NCBI RefSeq assembly: GCF_014649375.1
Contig: NZ_BMSX01000011.1
Span: forward strand, 62,001 to 126,000
Source: Streptomyces aurantiogriseus
Lineage (GTDB): Bacteria; Actinomycetota; Actinomycetes; Streptomycetales; Streptomycetaceae
Length of the DNA stretch: 64,000 bases
Direction of reading: 5' to 3'
In this document: one piece after another, positions 59,498 to 64,000 of the stretch
Numbering within the stretch: position 1 is the first letter of the stretch
Layout of the letters: each line of letters starts with the position of its first letter
The notes under the pieces: model-generated
Databases searched by the model: none
Seen by the model: the letters and a program-made list of their open reading frames with translations, nothing else
Told to the model about the DNA's origin: nothing
Translations under genes and position numbers: made by a program

Positions 59498-62122
59498 TCA
59501 TCCCTCCCTTCCGATCGCGGTACGGGGCCACAGCACCAGCCGTGCGGAGCGGACGGCTCCCGGGCCGGCGCACTGTACGAGGCTCGCGTCGGCGTCCTCC
59601 GCGTCCGCCGCGGGCGGCAGCCGGACACCGGCCCCCACCTCGAACGCCGTACGCAGCTCGGCGTTCCGGTCGACGGACTCGCCCACCAGGAACGTGCCGT
59701 AGCGCGCCGCCGTCCGCAGGTCGACGGGTGAGACGGAGGTGCCGGCGACGACCAGGCCGTGATCGTGTGCGGCCCCGTCGGCGAACCAGTCGAGGAGCCG
59801 GGCCGGTACGGTCGCCGGGCTCCCGGACACCAGCACGCACACCGGCCGCCAGTCGTGCGGGCGGACCATCCGTCGTTCCTCCCAGGCCGAGGTGAGCGCG
59901 GCACGGGCGGCGTAGTCGGTGTCGACGTCGGGCGGCTGGTCGAACCAGGAGCCGGTGTCCGGGTTCTCCTCGGGTGCGGCGGTCGTGGCGTCCGCCGGTC
60001 CGGGGGTGGTGGGGGAGGCGTCGCCGGACGTGTCGGTCCCGGTCTCGGCCGTCTCGGGGGTCTCGGCGGTCTCGGCGGTCTCGGCGGTCTCGGCGGTCTC
60101 GCCGGGGGTGTCGCGCGGCCGTGCCTTGAGCTCGAAACCCTCCGGCCAGATGTCCGTCGTGGCGGCCGCAGCGCTGTCGCCGCCGCGTACGGCCTCGGCG
60201 GTCCGGATCAGGGACCCGGTGACCAGGGTGAGGGCCACGGCTGCGGCCGTCGCGTCGTCCTTGGGCAGCTCCAGGAGTACCGCGGGCGGCGCGGGCGGCA
60301 CCGGGTGGCGGGGCTCCTGCCAGCTCATCGAGATGGCCTCGCGCAGGGACTCGGCGGCCCTGGTGGTGCGTTCCAGGAGCAGGGCGGTGCGGCGCAGTGC
60401 GTCGGGGCCGGAGTAGCTGATGCGTGCCCGTGCCTCGACGGCCCGGGCGGCGAGCCGGCGCAGGGCCTCGCTGCCGCCCTCGGACAGTTCGCCCGCTCCC
60501 TCGTCGTAGCAGACCGCGTCGAGCAGTCCGCTCAGGCAGTCGTCGCCGGCCGGGTCGGGGCACGGACCCGTACCGGCGATCAGGCAGTCGAGGACCGCGG
60601 CGCGGGTGCCGGGGTGTTTGATCTCGGTCATCCATGAGTGCGTACGCCGCCCCCAGTACCCGCCGTCGGCCAGCCGGTGCCAGCTGCCGGTGACGTCGTG
60701 CGCGGGATCCTCCGGGCCGGGGAGCCGGGCCCACAGCACCGGGATGCCGGCGGCCACCAGCTCGGCAGCGAGGTGTCCGGTCATCTGTGGGTCGCCGGCG
60801 CTGCCGAGCAGCAGCGCCGGGCTGCCCGGTGTGATCCCCAGGACCTGGTCGCCGCCGTCCGGACCGATACCGACCACGGTCCGCAGCAGTGCGGCGTCCG
60901 GGGTGACCGACAGGAGCCGGGCCAGGGCCTCGCGCAGGCCCGGGGACAGGGTCTCCGGCAGGTTCGGTGGCGGGACCTCGGCCGGGTCCGGGGGCAGGTC
61001 CTCGGGTGCGGGCCAGGCGTGTCCGCGGGCCGTGCCCGCGGAGGCGCGCGCCTGTCCCCGCAGGGCGCGGACGCCGTTCGGGAGGCAGGCCCGCGGCGGG
61101 GCGGCGGTGACCGGCGCCGCCGCGTCCGGGATGTCCGGGACAGCAGGCATCGGGTCGTTCAGGGGCAGGAACCATCCGTTGCGCCGGGCCATGCCTTCGA
61201 GCTGACGGCGCAGCGTCCGGTGGCGGCCCCGCATCGGCCCGGCGCACAGGTTCTGCACGTACGGGCCGGTCAGCAGTGCTTCCTGCAGACCCTCGCGCTC
61301 CAGCCATTCGGCGAGGGCCGAGCCCCGGACGTGATGGCCCGACAGCGACGGCTCTGCGAGCCGGTCCGCCAGACCCGGCGAGCGGTTCAGATAGGTGTGC
61401 GCATACCTGACGTGGGGATCGCCGGGGTTGTCGTCGCCGAACTCCGTGGCGGGCTCACCGTGCAGGGACACCACCAGGCTGAAGCAGGCGTAGGCCGAGA
61501 CGCGGTCGCCCAGCGCGTGCAGGGCGCGGCCGCAGCGCACCAGGTCCTCGGTGTCGACGTACAGCCAGCGCTCCAGCGGTCTGAGCGCGGACTCGGCGAG
61601 CAGGTCCTCCACGATCAGCCAGTACCGGCCCTCGCGATGCCACCTGCGTTTCACGTCCGAGTCGAGGACGAACGGTGAACGGTCCCGTCGGCCGGTCAGC
61701 CTTTCCCACTTGGCGTAGGCGCCCTCGGGTTCGGCGGGGTCGGCCGGGTCCTCGGCACCGTCCGTGACCGCCGGGAGCGCCGATCGCGCCGCCGCGTCCG
61801 TCTCGCTGAGCCGGCGGACCAGTCCCGGGGCGGCCCGCGTCCCCCGGTTGAGCAGGTGCCGGGCGCGCAAGGTGCAGGAGGTCGCGGTGGCGGCCATGCG
61901 CAGGGCGAGCCAGAGCTCCGCGACCCGCGCCCACCACTGCGCGTCCTCGGGTCGCCCCTCGCGCACCACGTCGGCCAGCTCGCGAACGGCGGCGGCGTCG
62001 ACGGCGCTCCCCGCCCGCGGCGCCTCCCGCGCTTCGGCCAGTCCGTGGGCCGTGGCGAACGCGCGGGCCGCCCGCACCGGATCCCCGTCGAGCAGCCACT
62101 CGACCACCGTCGGTTCGCTCAT
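59498..62122 (-). CDS. large uncharacterised protein of the JAB-AAA-SIR2 operon
   Basis: An 874-residue protein without a recognised family. An N-terminal helical region (about 1-310, with RYWLIVEDLLAESALRPLER and AYACFSLVVSLHGEPATEF) looks repeat-like. A central Pro-rich linker is followed by an alpha/beta region (PALLLGSAGDPQMTGHLAAE, AAELVAAGIPVLWARLPG). Then comes a TAE repeat linker near residues 670-690, and a C-terminal alpha/beta domain (PVCVLVSGSPATVPARLLDW, DHGLVVAGTSVSPVDLRTAA). The last two domains could be P-loop- or FtsK-like folds without Walker residues; this is weak inference. It starts at ATG 62122 after GGGGGAG and overlaps the next gene region closely. Confidence 0.78.
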   Translation of the reverse strand: MSEPTVVEWLLDGDPVRAARAFATAHGLAEAREAPRAGSAVDAAAVRELADVVREGRPEDAQWWARVAELWLALRMAATATSCTLRARHLLNRGTRAAPGLVRRLSETDAAARSALPAVTDGAEDPADPAEPEGAYAKWERLTGRRDRSPFVLDSDVKRRWHREGRYWLIVEDLLAESALRPLERWLYVDTEDLVRCGRALHALGDRVSAYACFSLVVSLHGEPATEFGDDNPGDPHVRYAHTYLNRSPGLADRLAEPSLSGHHVRGSALAEWLEREGLQEALLTGPYVQNLCAGPMRGRHRTLRRQLEGMARRNGWFLPLNDPMPAVPDIPDAAAPVTAAPPRACLPNGVRALRGQARASAGTARGHAWPAPEDLPPDPAEVPPPNLPETLSPGLREALARLLSVTPDAALLRTVVGIGPDGGDQVLGITPGSPALLLGSAGDPQMTGHLAAELVAAGIPVLWARLPGPEDPAHDVTGSWHRLADGGYWGRRTHSWMTEIKHPGTRAAVLDCLIAGTGPCPDPAGDDCLSGLLDAVCYDEGAGELSEGGSEALRRLAARAVEARARISYSGPDALRRTALLLERTTRAAESLREAISMSWQEPRHPVPPAPPAVLLELPKDDATAAAVALTLVTGSLIRTAEAVRGGDSAAAATTDIWPEGFELKARPRDTPGETAETAETAETAETPETAETGTDTSGDASPTTPGPADATTAAPEENPDTGSWFDQPPDVDTDYAARAALTSAWEERRMVRPHDWRPVCVLVSGSPATVPARLLDWFADGAAHDHGLVVAGTSVSPVDLRTAARYGTFLVGESVDRNAELRTAFEVGAGVRLPPAADAEDADASLVQCAGPGAVRSARLVLWPRTAIGREG
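60053..60106. repeat. nine-base microsatellite inside coding sequence
   Basis: CTCGGCGGT is repeated perfectly four times at 60062-60097, with degenerate units on both sides. It is in frame (nine bases) and codes for a Glu-Thr-Ala repeat in the linker of the 874-residue protein. Unit number could vary between strains without breaking the frame. Confidence 0.8.
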
Positions 62123-62174
62123 CCGCTCCCCCTCTGTGTCTTCTCCCCCGCCGGCCACGGTCCGCCGTGCCCGC

Positions 62175-63842
62175 TCAGACCCTGATCCGGTACAGCGACT
62201 CGGCGGCCCGGACGTAGACGCGCCCGGTGCGGTCCGCGCACAGTCCCGTGGGCTTGACCGGGTCGGTGCTGTCCGAGTCGAGGAAGTGGCAGAGCAGTCT
62301 CAGCGAATCCCTTTCGAAGAGGGCGAGTTGGTGTCCCATGCGGTGTTCGAACAGGACGTGGATGCCCGAATCCCCGCGGCAGGCCTGGACGATCGGTGCA
62401 TCGTGGAAGGGCTGCGGCAGCTCGCACGTGCTCTGCGCCACCCACGTCCCGGCCTCCCACCGCCAGGTGCTGAGCGAGCCGTTCTGCGACGTGAGCAGGA
62501 AGGGCGCCGAGGAGGACTCCGACACCGGCTCCTCCAGGACGAAGTGGTGGTCGGCCGCAGGCAGTCGCCCCGACTCCAGCGGGCTGATGCCTTCGATGCG
62601 CTGGGGGTACGGGTAGCGGTACCAGCGGTCGTCGTCGGTGAGGACCCAGATCGCGTCCTGGGCCGCGACGAGCTGCCGGCAGGTGCCTTCGAGCCCTCTC
62701 ATCACCATGGTGTGGAACTCGTACTGGTAGCCCGCCTCGTCCTGCTTGACGGTCGGTGGCAGCTTGTACAGCCGCTGGTCCTCCGCCGTGAGGTAGAGAT
62801 CGTCGTCGGGGCCGAAGGAGAGGTTGTTCAGGCGGACGCCCAGGGACACGTGCACCGCCATGCCGCGGGCGATGTCGTAGCGGCGCACCATCTCCTCGTC
62901 CGGGTCGAGCATGCAGCAGACGCCGCGCTGGACGGCCATGAGGTCGGTGAAGTCGTCGTCGAGCAGCGATCGTTGCAGGACGTCCCGCAGCGGACGGGTG
63001 AGCAGGAGCCGGTCCTTGGCCCGTGCCAGTTCGGCCGCGGCGCTCGTGTCCTCGGCGGCGGCGCTCGCGAGTCCGACGATGAGCTGGAGTTCCGAGCCGC
63101 TCCCCAGCAGCCACCGCCGGCCGCCCGACGGCTGCTTCGGCGGCAGCAGGGATCGTCCCAGCGGGCCCCGGGGATCGATGCCGAGGGCCGGGAACAGGCT
63201 CAGCGCCCGCAGGGCGGAGGCCTCGGTGGGGTCCTCCGGCATGCCGCAGGCCCGCAACGACCGCCGGTGGTTCTCCAGGACCGCGTGCGGCGGGACGGCC
63301 CGGGTCGTGACGCAATACTCGTCGACGGCGCGCAGCCGGCCGTCGGCCCACCGCCAGAAACCCACGGGCACGCCCCACTCCCCGGCTCCCACCACACAGG
63401 ACACGTACCAGGGGTCGGTGAAGTGGCGCCGGTGGGTGCGCCGGTCGACGGCGGACATGAACGGGGCGCCCGCCACGTGCGAGTGGTACCAGCCGACCAC
63501 GTACTCGTCGCCGTCCTCCAGGCGGGCGAAGATGGCGTCCATGGAGGTGGCGTCGAAGTCGAAGTGCACCTGGCTCCGGCTCTCGCTGGGCACCGCGAGC
63601 GAGTCGGTGATCCGCACCGCGTACTTGTCGTCGGACCGGTAGTGCCGTCCCAGCAGGACGCCTCCGCACTCCTGTTCCGGGTCGAGCGCGGAGTGGCTGC
63701 GCAGGGCGGCCAGCACGTGGTCGGCGACCTCCAGCCGGAAACCGTCGGCGCCCAGCGGCAGGTCGGCGATGCTCGGGGGTGTGTCCCTCAGGGAGACCCT
63801 CGGCACGGGGTTGATCGAGAAGTCCGGTTCGGCCTCGGTCAT
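62175..63842 (-). CDS. JAB/MPN (JAMM) metalloprotease fused to a beta-propeller-like region
   Basis: A 555-residue protein. Residues 35-190 form a JAB domain: Glu58 in EQECGGVLLG and the complete zinc site H120-S-H122-x7-S130-x2-D133 in YHSHVAGAPFMSAVD. The catalytic site is therefore intact, as in deubiquitinases and bacterial UBL-processing enzymes. Residues 190-300 are a spacer; the rest (about 300-555) has repeated beta-rich units (DLYLTAEDQRLYKLPP, AIWVLTDDDRWYRYPY, GRVYVRAAESLYRIRV) resembling a propeller. It overlaps the upstream gene, whose C-terminus looks ubiquitin-like, by ATGA. It probably removes or matures that modifier; this is inference. Confidence 0.87.
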   Translation of the reverse strand: MTEAEPDFSINPVPRVSLRDTPPSIADLPLGADGFRLEVADHVLAALRSHSALDPEQECGGVLLGRHYRSDDKYAVRITDSLAVPSESRSQVHFDFDATSMDAIFARLEDGDEYVVGWYHSHVAGAPFMSAVDRRTHRRHFTDPWYVSCVVGAGEWGVPVGFWRWADGRLRAVDEYCVTTRAVPPHAVLENHRRSLRACGMPEDPTEASALRALSLFPALGIDPRGPLGRSLLPPKQPSGGRRWLLGSGSELQLIVGLASAAAEDTSAAAELARAKDRLLLTRPLRDVLQRSLLDDDFTDLMAVQRGVCCMLDPDEEMVRRYDIARGMAVHVSLGVRLNNLSFGPDDDLYLTAEDQRLYKLPPTVKQDEAGYQYEFHTMVMRGLEGTCRQLVAAQDAIWVLTDDDRWYRYPYPQRIEGISPLESGRLPAADHHFVLEEPVSESSSAPFLLTSQNGSLSTWRWEAGTWVAQSTCELPQPFHDAPIVQACRGDSGIHVLFEHRMGHQLALFERDSLRLLCHFLDSDSTDPVKPTGLCADRTGRVYVRAAESLYRIRV

Positions 63843-64000
63843 GAGCGGACACCGGCCGGTGCTTCCGGCTGCGCGGCGGTGACACCGGCGCGCGCCTCGG
63901 CCGACATGATCAGGGTGTGGCCGGCGGCGACCTGGGCGGCGCGGAGGGTCTCGCCCTCCAGCAGGTAGCGGTTTCCCTCCTGCCACCGGAGCCGGTAGGG
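63839..64000 (-). CDS. C-terminus of a ubiquitin-like (beta-grasp-like) protein, cut by window edge
   Basis: Fifty-three codons are in the window; the gene continues to the right. The sequence YRLRWQEGNRYLLEGETLRA then AQVAAGHTLIM has the pattern of the last strands of a ubiquitin-like fold (short strand, L-x-G loop, hydrophobic V-x-x-G-x-T-L). A tail rich in Ala/Pro/Glu ends in GVRS. A C-terminal Gly-Gly is not seen. The stop overlaps the JAB gene by ATGA. The ubiquitin-like call is supported by the context of a JAB protease but needs the rest of the gene. Confidence 0.5.
   Translation of the reverse strand, partial: PYRLRWQEGNRYLLEGETLRAAQVAAGHTLIMSAEARAGVTAAQPEAPAGVRS

Noticed and set aside
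60053..60106. Short regular repeats as a possible CRISPR-like array
   Set aside because: Units are nine bases with no spacers and lie inside a coding sequence; no cas gene is present.

Overview
The window has the composition and gene content of a Streptomyces chromosome: about 70% GC with strong third-position GC, frequent GTG starts, ATGA/GTGA stop-start overlaps, a SARP regulator, secreted hydrolases and many one-component regulators. It reads as an accessory or arm-like region, with specialised-metabolism genes, paralogous regulators and several decayed gene fragments.

Left end (1-4900): the edge of a hydroxamate siderophore locus of coelichelin type. An ABC ATPase (cut by the window edge), two FecCD permeases and an ornithine N-hydroxylase run leftward; a formyltransferase diverges from them. 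The shared promoter region carries two DtxR/DmdR-type iron boxes. Next (5000-9400) come a quinone-oxidoreductase-like gene, its probable TetR repressor with two identical-arm operators, a cupin gene overlapped by a possible 49-residue Cys-containing peptide gene, and an aldehyde dehydrogenase.

Middle left (9500-30400): three large paralogues combine a STAND/AAA NTPase, a GNAT-like middle region and a sigma-region-4-like C-terminus. They lie among an ECF-like sigma factor, a secreted SGNH lipase, an AfsR/SARP regulator, a transmembrane Ser/Thr kinase with an extracellular ricin-type lectin domain, an acyl-CoA synthetase and a thioesterase. A carotenoid-cleavage-type oxygenase, an MFS exporter and a flavoprotein follow.

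Terpene segment (30400-37800): an orphan leftward intrinsic terminator and an AT-rich direct repeat lie upstream of a LAL-type ATPase regulator that has lost its C-terminal HTH. Then comes a tight three-gene operon: polyprenyl diphosphate synthase, class I terpene synthase with a non-canonical Asp motif, and cytochrome P450.

38000-54500: an acyl-CoA-dehydrogenase-like flavoprotein, an alpha/beta hydrolase, a large secreted subtilase, a redox cluster (HxlR, LLM flavoprotein, FAD oxidoreductase, azoreductase), a TetR and a second HxlR with a VOC protein, and two secreted polysaccharide lyases/hydrolases (PL3, GH6). Between them are fragments of an amidohydrolase-like gene, an FtsX permease, a TetR regulator and a 4-hydroxy-2-oxovalerate aldolase.

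Right end (54500-64000): seven leftward genes, five of the six junctions overlapping or nearly so, running out of the window. They encode a partial ubiquitin-like (beta-grasp-like) C-terminus, an intact JAMM/JAB metalloprotease, an 874-aa protein of unknown function, a TPR-AAA+ ATPase, a SIR2-family protein, a degenerate SIR2-like protein and an unknown 245-aa protein. This is the best candidate for an undescribed system: a ubiquitin-like/JAB module coupled to AAA+ and SIR2 proteins, possibly a conflict or stress-response operon.
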